Assembly: GCF_003957515.1 (NCBI RefSeq)
Contig: NZ_RQXW01000005.1
Span: forward strand, 1 to 64,000
Direction: 5' to 3'
From: Amphritea opalescens
Lineage (GTDB): Bacteria > Pseudomonadota > Gammaproteobacteria > Pseudomonadales > Balneatricaceae
DNA length: 64,000 nt
This document shows, piece by piece, positions 9,342 to 17,421 of this stretch (position 1 is the first letter of the stretch; each line of letters opens with the position of its first letter). The notes beneath the pieces were generated by a model. The model saw nothing but the letters and a program-made list of their open reading frames with translations. It had not been told where the DNA came from and did not search any database. A program made the position numbers and the translations under genes.

Positions 9342-10499
9342 ATGTTGGAACTCGATAGACTAAAAGGCGCAAAAGGTGCTTCTAAGGTACGTCCGGCACT
9401 CTGGTTATGCTGCTTCGTCGTTATTATCTTTATTGTTTGGGCTGCTTTTGCAAAGATCGATGAAGTGACTCGAGGAGATGGGCGTATTATTCCATCCAGC
9501 CGGTTACAGCTGATTCAAAGCTTAGAGGGTGGGATTATTGATAAGCTTCTGGTGCATGAAGGCGAGATGGTTGAGGCTGGCCAGCCGCTAATCGAGCTGG
9601 ATAAAACACGTTTCTTTTCCGCTTATAGGGAAGGGGAGAGCCAATCTTCATCATTAAGAGCCTCTATCGCACGATTAGAAGCCGAGGTGCAGAATCATAG
9701 CCAGGTCACTTTTCCAGAAGATCAATTGATTGATAGTAAGGATATTGCTGTCGAAACATCGTTTTTTGAGGCCAGAAGAGAAAAGAAACAACAAACGATT
9801 GCTTCCTTAAGACATAAAATGTCGCTTGTTAGGGATGAGTTAAAAATTATACGCCCCTTGGTGGCCGATGGTGCGGTGAGTCAGATGGAACAACTTCGTC
9901 TCGATAAAGAGGTCGAAGATCTTAATGGCCAGATAGTAGGAACCAATAAAGGTTATATGCAAGATGCTTATGCCGAACTGACCCAGAAAAAAGCTGAACT
10001 AAATGCATTGACTGAAAAACTGGTACAGAAAAAGGATCAGCTTTTACGTACAGTCATTAAATCACCGGTAAGAGGCATGGTGAATGATATTTTAGTCACT
10101 ACCAAGGGAGGGATTGTTCAACCGGGCGAGGCCATTATGAAGGTGCTCCCTATTGATGAACAACTGGTTATCGAAGCCAAAATTAAACCAAAAGATATCG
10201 CTTTTTTAGCTCCGGGTATGCCTGCAAAAATTAAAATAACGGCTTATGATTACACTATTTATGGAGACTTAGAAGGAGAGGTCGTGCAGATCAGTCCGGA
10301 TACGATAGAAGAAGAAACCGCGCAAGGTAAAGAGTTTTATTATCAAATATTAGTGCATACCACTAAAAATTATTTAGAAAAAGAAGGCGTTATGTTACCT
10401 ATTCGTCCTGGAATGATTGCTCAGGTTGATATCTTAGGTGGGAAGCGAACAATATTAAACTACATTCTCAATCCACTATTAAAGGCTCGATTGAATTAA
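9342..10499 (+). CDS. HlyD-family type I secretion membrane fusion protein
   Basis: Periplasmic adaptor linking the ABC exporter to the TolC-like channel. From ATG 9342 the product is 385 aa: a short cytoplasmic N-terminus, one transmembrane helix (about 18-38, CCFVVIIFIVWAAFA), a lipoyl/barrel-sandwich half-motif (GGIIDKLLVHEGEMVEAGQP), a long coiled-coil and a C-terminal beta-barrel domain. An upstream in-frame TTG at 9321 lies inside the ABC gene; the ATG directly after that gene's TGA is the better start. It is the last gene of the secretion block and is followed by a strong terminator. Confidence 0.92.
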   Translation: MLELDRLKGAKGASKVRPALWLCCFVVIIFIVWAAFAKIDEVTRGDGRIIPSSRLQLIQSLEGGIIDKLLVHEGEMVEAGQPLIELDKTRFFSAYREGESQSSSLRASIARLEAEVQNHSQVTFPEDQLIDSKDIAVETSFFEARREKKQQTIASLRHKMSLVRDELKIIRPLVADGAVSQMEQLRLDKEVEDLNGQIVGTNKGYMQDAYAELTQKKAELNALTEKLVQKKDQLLRTVIKSPVRGMVNDILVTTKGGIVQPGEAIMKVLPIDEQLVIEAKIKPKDIAFLAPGMPAKIKITAYDYTIYGDLEGEVVQISPDTIEEETAQGKEFYYQILVHTTKNYLEKEGVMLPIRPGMIAQVDILGGKRTILNYILNPLLKARLN

Positions 10500-10535
10500 T
10501 GAGTTATTAGTTTTACCCATTAATGTTTGCCAAAT

Positions 10536-10574
10536 AAAAAAGGCCTGCGGATAAGTTACCCACAGGCCTTTTTT
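10536..10574. terminator. Bidirectional intrinsic terminator between convergent genes
   Basis: A-run, then GGCCTGCGG, an 8-9 base loop, CCACAGGCC and a T-run. It serves both the type I secretion block (+) and the PCuAC gene (-). Confidence 0.9.
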
Positions 10575-10587
10575 GCTGATCAGAGGT

Positions 10588-11064
10588 TTACTGATCAGGC
10601 ATATCTTTTTTCATATCGTGATGCATCTTCATATTGCTCATGCCGGCCATAACGTCCATCACCGGAATGTCGAGTTGTTCAGAGCTGCCATCACTGAAGT
10701 TAAGCGTCAGGTCGATCATCTCGTCTTTCGCAAGGTTATGTTCAAGGCCGATCAGCATGATGTGTAAGCCACCCGGTTTTAATGCGACTTCGCCATTAGG
10801 CTGTAAGGTGATTTTCGGCACCTGACGCATTTTCATCACCCCGTTATCATGGATGTGGGTATGGAGCTCTACCACCTTCGCGACTGAGGAGGCGGCCGAT
10901 ACCAAGGACACCTCTTCGTTACTGTTGTTTTTTAGTGTCATAAAGGCGGCGCTATTCGGTTGCCCAGGCGGTACCAAGCGGGCATAAGGTTGATCCACCG
11001 TTACCTCGGCAAAAGCCGAAGCAGATAACGTCAGTGCAGCAACTAGCGTCAATAGTTTTTTCAT
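10588..11064 (-). CDS. PCu(A)C periplasmic copper chaperone
   Basis: Periplasmic Cu(I) chaperone of the PCuAC (DUF461) family, which delivers copper to the CuA centre or SCO during cytochrome oxidase assembly. The 158-aa protein has a signal peptide (about 1-19, ending SASAFA) and the family ligand set H68, M79, H101 and M103, which fits the H-X10-M-X21-H-X-M pattern. The C-terminus is rich in His and Met (MSNMKMHHDMKKDM) and may bind extra copper. It lies 91 bases after the SCO gene on the same strand, the usual partnership. Confidence 0.93.
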   Translation of the reverse strand: MKKLLTLVAALTLSASAFAEVTVDQPYARLVPPGQPNSAAFMTLKNNSNEEVSLVSAASSVAKVVELHTHIHDNGVMKMRQVPKITLQPNGEVALKPGGLHIMLIGLEHNLAKDEMIDLTLNFSDGSSEQLDIPVMDVMAGMSNMKMHHDMKKDMPDQ

Positions 11065-11155
11065 AACAGTCCTATGTTCATTACGGTTTTCTGTACAACT
11101 GTATTTGTCAGTCGAGGTTTAAGGTAATCGTTGGATCAATGTCCCGCGCTGCCTG

Positions 11156-11761
11156 TCAAAGTAAGGTTTGAATTTCAGCGATAACTTGATCGGGAGGTGT
11201 GCCGTGGGGAAGAGCCTTGGCTAATTCACCTTGTTTATTGATCATATAAATTCGTGATGAGTGATCGATGGCATAGCCCATAGCGGAATCTTGCATATCG
11301 ACGATACGGTAGAAAGCACCATACTGAGCAACGATATTATCAATGTTATCCCGATCGCTTGTGGCGCCGATAATTGAAGGGTGAAAGAAGTGGCTATATT
11401 CCGCTAGATGCTTTGGCGTATCACGTTCTGGATCGACACTCATAAAGATAGGCTGAACCTGTTTTTGTTGATCGCTATCTAGGTTTTTCATCGTTTGGGC
11501 GATGATAGCGAGGGAGGTTGGGCAAACATCTGGACAGTGGGTATAACCTATGTAGAGCATCACCACTTTGCCTTTAAAGTCATGCAGTGAAATGTCACCC
11601 TCTTCGCTTTGCAGAGTGAAGTCCCCACCGAGCTTTTTCAGTAGGGCAGTGCCCGCGGCGTTGTTTGGTTGTGGGGTTAACAGATAAGCAGTGACAATAC
11701 CGGCCAGTAGCACGAGTGTCAGAAGTAATAGGTTACGTAGTGTCGTCAGGTTATTTGCCAT
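11156..11761 (-). CDS. SCO1/SenC family copper-binding protein
   Basis: Membrane-anchored thioredoxin-fold protein for copper insertion or thiol reduction in cytochrome c oxidase assembly. The 201-aa product has an N-terminal anchor (about 10-28), the CxxxC pair C76-C80 within THCPDVCP, and the downstream histidine H167 (AIDHSSRIYMI), so the three SCO copper ligands are intact. Its ATG overlaps the stop of the upstream 158-aa gene by one base. Oxidase genes are not in the window, so the client is inferred. Confidence 0.93.
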   Translation of the reverse strand: MANNLTTLRNLLLLTLVLLAGIVTAYLLTPQPNNAAGTALLKKLGGDFTLQSEEGDISLHDFKGKVVMLYIGYTHCPDVCPTSLAIIAQTMKNLDSDQQKQVQPIFMSVDPERDTPKHLAEYSHFFHPSIIGATSDRDNIDNIVAQYGAFYRIVDMQDSAMGYAIDHSSRIYMINKQGELAKALPHGTPPDQVIAEIQTLL

Positions 11762-12237
11762 TATTTCGCTCTAAATTCAAACAATGTGTTGAGTGGCCCA
11801 GCGGTGGTGTCTGCTGAAACGGTTAAGCGCCATAGCATCTCACCGGTGGTGCAAACGGCTAATTGGCCTGCTCCTGTAAAGCTGCCTGGCTGACCTTCTA
11901 CCGCGGTCAACGCTGTTTGATTAATCCCCATAAACATCTCGCTACCCTGTAGGTTGATCAATACGCTGCTGGTCTCAACGCCGTAGATATGTACTTGATA
12001 GCTGAGCGGTGTCATCGATTTGATGGGCCGCGGCATAATATCCAGTGATAACGTCGCCTCGCCTATCTGTACCGTACAACGCTGCAGGTTTAGGTCGCAC
12101 TGACTCGCCACCGCATCCTTATCCTTCGCGGGTAGACTGAAAATGGATGTTCCTAACCAAACCGCGACAATAAATCCCACCAGTAGTATTAGGTAAAGGT
12201 AATTTGGTGTGCTTTTTACACTGTCTGTATACGCCAT
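11761..12237 (-). CDS. Membrane-anchored protein of unknown function, FixH-like in outline
   Basis: First gene of the copper trio; I do not recognise a named family with certainty. The 158-aa product has one N-terminal transmembrane helix (about 14-34) and a beta-rich extracytoplasmic domain with three cysteines (in QCDLNLQRC and AVCTTGE). Size and topology resemble FixH/YtkA-like proteins, which have copper or oxidase-assembly roles, but that comparison is an impression. It is translationally coupled (TAATG) to the SCO gene, which strongly suggests a linked role in copper delivery. Confidence 0.7.
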   Translation of the reverse strand: MAYTDSVKSTPNYLYLILLVGFIVAVWLGTSIFSLPAKDKDAVASQCDLNLQRCTVQIGEATLSLDIMPRPIKSMTPLSYQVHIYGVETSSVLINLQGSEMFMGINQTALTAVEGQPGSFTGAGQLAVCTTGEMLWRLTVSADTTAGPLNTLFEFRAK

Positions 12238-12741
12238 TGATGGGGCTTTCCTCTGGGGTGAATTGTCACCGATCCGGACGGGGATCTGAATGTGGCAAAT
12301 TGTCGCATTATCGATGATGTAGTGGAATGCTATTCGGTTAAATTCAGTTGGCTAAGGGTGAGATGGCGCGGATAGTCGGTGATCTGAGTTGCTATTAAGA
12401 TTCGCTGATGGTTTCGGGGGATTTAAGGCTGAGTTGGACGGTTTCAGGCGGAAGGCATCGAGCATCATGATAGGCCTGTAAAAACGTTCAGCTGACCGAG
12501 CATCGATTAAGCTGAATGATGCTCTTTAGGCATCGCTGAGACCTTTATGCACCGGTGCTTATATGACATGACAGTACTTTTCACAGGGTATAACAGATCA
12601 GATGGAATACATATTTTGATGCCTAGGCGAGGATCAGCAAAAGTGGTCTAGAGTGTAGAGTTGTGCAAGCCTTCAGTATCGATTGATTTGCGCGGGGTGA
12701 TATCGCACACTGGCACTAACATTAATGGATGGGTCGAAAAG
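12238..12741. other. Intergenic region between the copper trio and dgt
   Basis: About 500 bases of divergent upstream sequence with no convincing gene. It contains a hairpin at 12498-12524 (GAGCATC ... GATGCTC followed by TTT). The start of dgt is placed at ATG 12742; the open frame extends up to TTG 12661, but that stretch does not resemble dGTPase N-termini. I could not pick a confident promoter. Confidence 0.5.
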
Positions 12742-14061
12742 ATGGAGTGGGATAAGTTACTGACAACCAAGCGTTATGGTCATGAATATCTAACCCCGAA
12801 AGAGGTGGGTAGGAGTCATTTCCATAAAGATCATGACCGTATTGTTTTCTCCAGCGCGTTTCGCCGTTTAGGGCGTAAAACGCAGGTGCATCCTTTATCC
12901 CTTAATGATCATATTCATACCCGCCTAACCCATAGTATTGAGGTGGGCAGCCTTGGGCGGAGTCTCGGTATTCGCGTAGGGGAGTTGTTGCAGGATCAAC
13001 TACCTGAGTGGATCAGCCCCCATGATCTTGGCACCATTGTGCAGTCGGCCTGTTTAGCACACGATATTGGTAACCCGCCTTTTGGTCATGCCGGTGAGTA
13101 CGCGATTCGTGATTGGTTTAAGCATAAAGCGCCTAAACACTACCTCGAAGGTCTCTCTGCCACAGAGCTATTAGACCTGCAAACCTTTGAAGGTAACGCG
13201 CAGGGTTTTCGCGTGGTGACACGCATCGAAAATCATCTGTTTGATGGCGGCCTTAGACTCACCTATCCCACCCTCGGTACCCTGTTGAAATACCCTTGGA
13301 CTGTTGAAAGGGCGGGTAAGAAAGGCAAGTTTAGCTGCTTTGGCACTGAACGTGAGATTCTAAACTCTCTGGGGCGTGAACTAGGCTTAGTTAAATTAGG
13401 TGAAGATTTTTGGTGTCGCCATCCACTGGCTTTCTTGGTGGAGGCCGCCGATGATATTTGCTATGCCATACTCGACCTTGAAGATGCCATCGAGCTGAAT
13501 ATTCTCGGCTTTGATGATATTAAACCGATCATGCTGCAAATTTGCGGTGATCTTAACTATGAAGATCAGATCTTTTTTACCCAAGCCTCAGCCCGCCGAA
13601 AGATATCGGCTTTGCGGGGGATGGCGATGGAAAATATGGTCGAATCGACGGTATCAGCCTTTATGGCAAATCTTTCTGCGATTATGGCGGGTGAATATAC
13701 CGGCGAGCTACTGGCGGATGGCGATCCCGGCGTGCGCGAAGGGTTGGAAAGGGCGAAAACGATCGCCCGTGAACGGGTCTTTCCCGATAACCGTAAAGCT
13801 GAACTTGAAGTCGGTGCTTACAGTACCCTCGGTGGGCTATTAGATGCTTTTTGTGCCGCGGCCTATGAGCAACATACCCAGAGCGCTGAGCAACTGAGCT
13901 ATCGCAGTGAAAAGATCATTAGTCTGATGGGTATACATAGCCCAGAACCGGAATGGCCTCTTTATCCCTCTTATATGCGGGTACTCGATTTTATCGGCGG
14001 GATGACTGATAATTACGCGGCTTATCTGGCTCGCCAGATCGGTGGTATGTCTGTTAACTAA
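12742..14061 (+). CDS. dgt: Deoxyguanosinetriphosphate triphosphohydrolase-like protein
   Basis: HD-superfamily enzyme that hydrolyses dGTP (or dNTPs) to the nucleoside and triphosphate, affecting dNTP pools. From ATG 12742 it is 439 aa, the usual size of the dGTPase-like branch. The metal-binding HD signature is intact: H64 in RLTHSIEVG and H107-D108 in CLAHDIGNPPFGH. The N-terminal FSSAFRRLGRKTQV segment is typical of the family. It is followed 33 bases later by yciH on the same strand. Substrate preference among dNTPs cannot be told from sequence. Confidence 0.92.
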   Translation: MEWDKLLTTKRYGHEYLTPKEVGRSHFHKDHDRIVFSSAFRRLGRKTQVHPLSLNDHIHTRLTHSIEVGSLGRSLGIRVGELLQDQLPEWISPHDLGTIVQSACLAHDIGNPPFGHAGEYAIRDWFKHKAPKHYLEGLSATELLDLQTFEGNAQGFRVVTRIENHLFDGGLRLTYPTLGTLLKYPWTVERAGKKGKFSCFGTEREILNSLGRELGLVKLGEDFWCRHPLAFLVEAADDICYAILDLEDAIELNILGFDDIKPIMLQICGDLNYEDQIFFTQASARRKISALRGMAMENMVESTVSAFMANLSAIMAGEYTGELLADGDPGVREGLERAKTIARERVFPDNRKAELEVGAYSTLGGLLDAFCAAAYEQHTQSAEQLSYRSEKIISLMGIHSPEPEWPLYPSYMRVLDFIGGMTDNYAAYLARQIGGMSVN

Positions 14062-14094
14062 GCTACACTCAGTAAATGAAAAAGGGATAGCGTT

Positions 14095-14466
14095 GTGTCA
14101 ATGCGTGATCAGTTAAGTGGCCTCGTCTTTTCGACTGAAAAAGGTCAATTGTGTCCGGGATGTAAAGAAGCGGTCGATCAATGTATCTGCGATCAGCTGG
14201 CTGATCAGCAGCGTCTGGAAGGCCTCGATGGTGTTATTCGCATCCGTCGAGAAACCTCTGGTCGTAAAGGTAAGGGGGTCACCACGATTAGTGGTATTCC
14301 GCTGGCTGAAAAAGCACTCAAGGCGCTGGCAAAAACACTCAAACAGCAGTGTGGCACGGGTGGCTCGCTAAAGGATGGTATCATCGAAATACAGGGTGAT
14401 CATCGGGAAAAACTAAAACAGCTACTCGAAAAGCAGGGCTATACCGTGAAGTTGGCGGGCGGGTAA
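14095..14466 (+). CDS. yciH: SUI1/eIF1-family translation factor YciH
   Basis: Small bacterial homologue of eIF1, implicated in start-codon discrimination and stress translation. The 123-aa protein starts with GTG 14095, which sits 7 bases after AAGGGA; ATG 14101 is a weaker alternative. The N-terminus has the CPGC and CIC cysteine cluster (C20, C23, C30, C32) typical of YciH, followed by the SUI1 core with the basic IRRETSGRKGKGVTTISG loop. One base separates its stop from a small membrane-protein ORF. Confidence 0.92.
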   Translation: MSMRDQLSGLVFSTEKGQLCPGCKEAVDQCICDQLADQQRLEGLDGVIRIRRETSGRKGKGVTTISGIPLAEKALKALAKTLKQQCGTGGSLKDGIIEIQGDHREKLKQLLEKQGYTVKLAGG

Positions 14467-14467
14467 G

Positions 14468-14587
14468 ATGAGCAAGCCAAAACGAAAGAGAGTGTGTAGA
14501 TTCTGCATGATGATGCGCTTCATGTTGCTGTTTCTAGCGATTGTTGCGGTTTTCCTGTTAAATGGGATTTATCAGTTTTGGAATTGA
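14468..14587 (+). CDS. 39-aa single-span membrane protein
   Basis: Small ORF starting one base after the yciH stop (TAAGATG). The product has a strongly basic start (MSKPKRKRVCRFC), then a hydrophobic helix (about 18-35, MLLFLAIVAVFLLNGIYQ) and ends in FWN. The positive-inside N-terminus, the clean transmembrane segment and the tight spacing argue for a real coupled gene rather than chance. The family is unknown to me. It contains two cysteines (C10, C13) before the membrane span, in a C-X2-C arrangement. Confidence 0.6.
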   Translation: MSKPKRKRVCRFCMMMRFMLLFLAIVAVFLLNGIYQFWN

Positions 14588-14639
14588 GCCATCATATAAC
14601 GGCAAGGTGCCGGTGATGCAATAACAGAGAGTCGGTTCG

Positions 14640-15407
14640 ATGCGCAGATCCTTCTATGCCTTATCTTGTATGCTTTGCTTGATTACACCGTTTTCATCCA
14701 TGGCTGTTGCGGAAATTTTTCATTATACCGATGGCAATGGCCGCAAAGTCTATGTTGATAGCCCACATAAAATCCCCCCTCAGTATCGTCAAAAAAGTCA
14801 GACAATTACCACAGAACAGCGTACCGACGCGGAAAAACAGGCCAGTCAGGAAAGTCGGCAACAGACCAGTAATGCGTTTCAGCGTAAACAACAGATTCGT
14901 AAGTTAGAACAAACCATCGAGAAAATGACAACCCCAGTGAGAATTATCGGCAACCAAGTATTGGTGCCGGTCGATGTTGTATGGGGCGGACGTAAAGCCA
15001 GTCTGCATCTACTGCTCGATACCGGCGCCAGCATGACCGTGCTACACCGTGAAGGGGTCAGTTCACTGAATATCGCCAGCCGCAACTCCAGTTATGCACA
15101 GGTGGCCGGTGGCGGCATTATTAAAACCGAACGAGTGGTGTTTGACCGGTTAGAACTCGGTCCCTATCGTATTGAAAATAAATCCACCGCGGTGATTGAA
15201 ACGACCGGTCAGCAAGCCTTTGATGGCCTTTTAGGTATGGATATCCTCGGTGGTGGCCAATATAAAATCGACTTTCAGCAACGTAAAATCATCTGGTCGC
15301 CGGAGAAATACCAGCAGATGCAAGAGGTGCTAGAACAGTTGAAAGTCGGTAAGGCCGAGGTTGCGACAGAATCTGCAGGGGCGCCAGAGGGGGCGAAGGC
15401 GCTGTGA
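14640..15407 (+). CDS. Retropepsin-like aspartic protease with DUF4124-like N-terminus
   Basis: Secreted or periplasmic retropepsin-like protein. The 255-aa product has a signal peptide (about 1-24), a DUF4124-like segment (about 25-50, FHYTDGNGRKVYVDSP), a charged coiled-coil stretch (about 60-95) and a retroviral-type aspartyl protease domain (about 105-225) with the catalytic motif D127-T128-G129-A130 and the later GLLGMDILG segment. Bacterial members normally work as dimers. The physiological substrate is unknown. Confidence 0.85.
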   Translation: MRRSFYALSCMLCLITPFSSMAVAEIFHYTDGNGRKVYVDSPHKIPPQYRQKSQTITTEQRTDAEKQASQESRQQTSNAFQRKQQIRKLEQTIEKMTTPVRIIGNQVLVPVDVVWGGRKASLHLLLDTGASMTVLHREGVSSLNIASRNSSYAQVAGGGIIKTERVVFDRLELGPYRIENKSTAVIETTGQQAFDGLLGMDILGGGQYKIDFQQRKIIWSPEKYQQMQEVLEQLKVGKAEVATESAGAPEGAKAL

Positions 15408-15465
15408 TTCTAAGTGGTGATAGCGGTTGGCTTAATAGCTGAAAGCGATATCAGCACAGGGCGTA

Positions 15466-15490
15466 CCTCCTACGGTTGTGGCGTAGGAGG
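15466..15490. terminator. Hairpin between convergent protease and MetF-like genes
   Basis: CCTCCTAC, a 9-base loop, then GTAGGAGG: a perfect 8-bp stem lying between the two convergent stops. No T-run follows, so termination is inferred from position. Confidence 0.5.
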
Positions 15491-15498
15491 AGACACGA

Positions 15499-16455
15499 TC
15501 AAAGCTCTAATTCAGCGAGTTTCAAATCCAATGTGGCTTTGAGTAGTTTATAAAGCCGGATCGCCGCGTCGATCTCTTCTTTTCGGTTGGTCAAACTTTC
15601 GATGTTCAGCCCCAGAGGAATACCTAGGCCGCCACAGGCTTCAAGAATCTGATCGAGATTGTTGCGGCAGATACGGATCGATTCTCCCAGTGGGTTATGC
15701 GCATCGAGAATGCGATGGCAGGTTGCTTGGGGGACTGAGATGCCGAGCCATTCCATAAATTCCAGTGTTTTTGCGCTACCGCAGGGCGTAAAGGTAAGAA
15801 TGATGCGTTTTGGTGTTAGGCCACGCTCTTTGCATTCACGGGCATAGGAGCTGAGCAGATCAATGGTTGCCTGTGGGTTGTATACCGCTTGTGAAACGAA
15901 AAACTCGCAGCCTTGGGCGCTTTTCTCTAAGAGTCGAAGATGTTCGTCGCCTTTGCTCGCATGACGCTCTGCGATGGTTACCCCGCCTAAATTAAAGTTG
16001 AGGCTATGTTCTTTCATTGTCGCGTAGGCTTGCGACAAGGGGAGTTTGATCTCACCCTCTGATGAGGGACTGCCGACCAGTACCAAATCCCGGACACCAT
16101 GGGGACACCAGGCCCGATCGAGCCATTCATCAAACTCTTCGCGGCTACGCTGGGAAACACTTTTGTAGGTGATGACTGGGCGACCAGATTTTTCCCGCAG
16201 GATGGCAGAATAGTCCCGTGGGTCATGGGTATTCATAAAGGGGAACGGGCGGGGTTTATCGATGCGGCTGCTCTCATCCTGAATGTCATACACAATGAGC
16301 CCGTCAAAATCGATCTTGCCTAGACGTTCGAGTAGTTTGTCGCCTATATCGGATACCTGTGCCATAGAAACAGAAGACTTCGGCGGGGTGGTGCCAATAA
16401 AATAGACGCCGCGAGATGGGTCGGCGAATTTCTGTTTCAGTTTTGAGTCGCTCAT
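15499..16455 (-). CDS. Methylenetetrahydrofolate reductase-superfamily protein
   Basis: MetF-like TIM-barrel flavoprotein of 318 aa. Features of the fold include an early GVYFIGTTPP strand, LVLVGSPS, GGVTIAERHASKGDEHLRLL and FFVSQAVY, which correspond to the folate/FAD-binding strands of MTHFR. It differs from canonical MetF in the N-terminal part, so reduction of methylene-THF is likely but not certain; it may be a paralogue with another one-carbon substrate. It stands alone, divergent from the DUF1285 gene. Confidence 0.75.
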   Translation of the reverse strand: MSDSKLKQKFADPSRGVYFIGTTPPKSSVSMAQVSDIGDKLLERLGKIDFDGLIVYDIQDESSRIDKPRPFPFMNTHDPRDYSAILREKSGRPVITYKSVSQRSREEFDEWLDRAWCPHGVRDLVLVGSPSSEGEIKLPLSQAYATMKEHSLNFNLGGVTIAERHASKGDEHLRLLEKSAQGCEFFVSQAVYNPQATIDLLSSYARECKERGLTPKRIILTFTPCGSAKTLEFMEWLGISVPQATCHRILDAHNPLGESIRICRNNLDQILEACGGLGIPLGLNIESLTNRKEEIDAAIRLYKLLKATLDLKLAELEL

Positions 16456-16494
16456 GTGGGTATCCGTTAGTGTTTACACTAGTGCATGTATCAG

Positions 16495-16506
16495 GGGCTT
16501 AAGCCC
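16495..16506. promoter_or_regulatory. 12-bp perfect palindrome in a divergent intergenic region
   Basis: GGGCTTAAGCCC lies 40 bases upstream of the MetF-like start and about 190 bases upstream of the DUF1285 gene. Its position suits an operator for the MetF-like gene, but no regulator is identified. Confidence 0.35.
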
Positions 16507-16697
16507 AAACCGTCTTATCAGTGACGTGTTATTGGACTGGTTGAATCTTTGCTTTTTAAGTACCATCTATTCTAACAATGAATGATGTTCATATGTTTAA
16601 GTTATAAGGTGAAATTTAATACAGTCAATATGAGCCGATTTAATGTCAACTGAAATACAATACCGATAACCCTGTTTCAGATAGTCAAGGAGCCCTC

Positions 16698-17255
16698 GTG
16701 AGCGAAAAAAAACTGGATCTGGCATCCCTTCAGCAACAGTTGGGAAATGAACCTCAAGAAAAGCGTTCTTTGCCACCGGTACATCTTTGGAAGCCTGAGT
16801 TTTCAGGTGATCTAGATATACAGATCACCCGCGATGGACGTTGGATTCATGAAGGCGGTGAGATTAAACGTCCAGCCATGGTTAAGCTATTCTCGACGAT
16901 TTTATGGCGCGAAGGAGATCGTTATTTTTTAGTCACGCCGGTGGAGAAAGTGGGTATACAGGTTGAAGATGTGCCGTTCTTTTTTACTCGGCTGGATGTC
17001 CGTCAGGGGCCGCAAGGGCAGGAGTTAGTGTTTACCTCATCCACGGATGATGAGGTGATCGCCTCAGCGGAACACCCTTTGCGGGTGGAAACGGTGCCCG
17101 GCACGGATGATGAGCCGGCTCCCTATCTGATGGTGCGTTACGGGATGGAGGGACGACTCAATCGTAATGTTTTCTATCAGCTGGCAGATTTGGCAGAGGA
17201 ACATAATGGGGTCTTCGCCGTACAGAGCTGTGGTCAGTGGTTTGTGCTTGAGTAG
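16698..17255 (+). CDS. DUF1285 domain-containing protein
   Basis: Conserved proteobacterial protein of unknown function, 185 aa. The DUF1285 core is recognisable from HLWKPEFSGDLDIQITRDG through the EGGEIKRPAMVKLFSTILWREGD segment. No signal peptide or membrane span is visible, so it is probably cytoplasmic. The GTG start is favoured by AAGGAG eight or so bases upstream. It is followed by a LysR gene on the same strand after a 166-base gap. Confidence 0.88.
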   Translation: MSEKKLDLASLQQQLGNEPQEKRSLPPVHLWKPEFSGDLDIQITRDGRWIHEGGEIKRPAMVKLFSTILWREGDRYFLVTPVEKVGIQVEDVPFFFTRLDVRQGPQGQELVFTSSTDDEVIASAEHPLRVETVPGTDDEPAPYLMVRYGMEGRLNRNVFYQLADLAEEHNGVFAVQSCGQWFVLE

Positions 17256-17421
17256 TGCCTGTAGATCGGCTTACTAGGTGCAAACCAACGCTAGTTATAA
17301 AGCAGCGACAATGGACGATAAATACGATCGAATAATCTACAGTTATCGACGCTTTAAAATAATAATGAGTTAGTCAAATGTTACATTGTTGGCTGCATGT
17401 AACATAACGAAAGGTTGGTAT

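Noticed and set aside
12661-12741. N-terminal extension of dgt from TTG
   Set aside because: No similarity to dGTPase N-termini; ATG 12742 gives the standard length.
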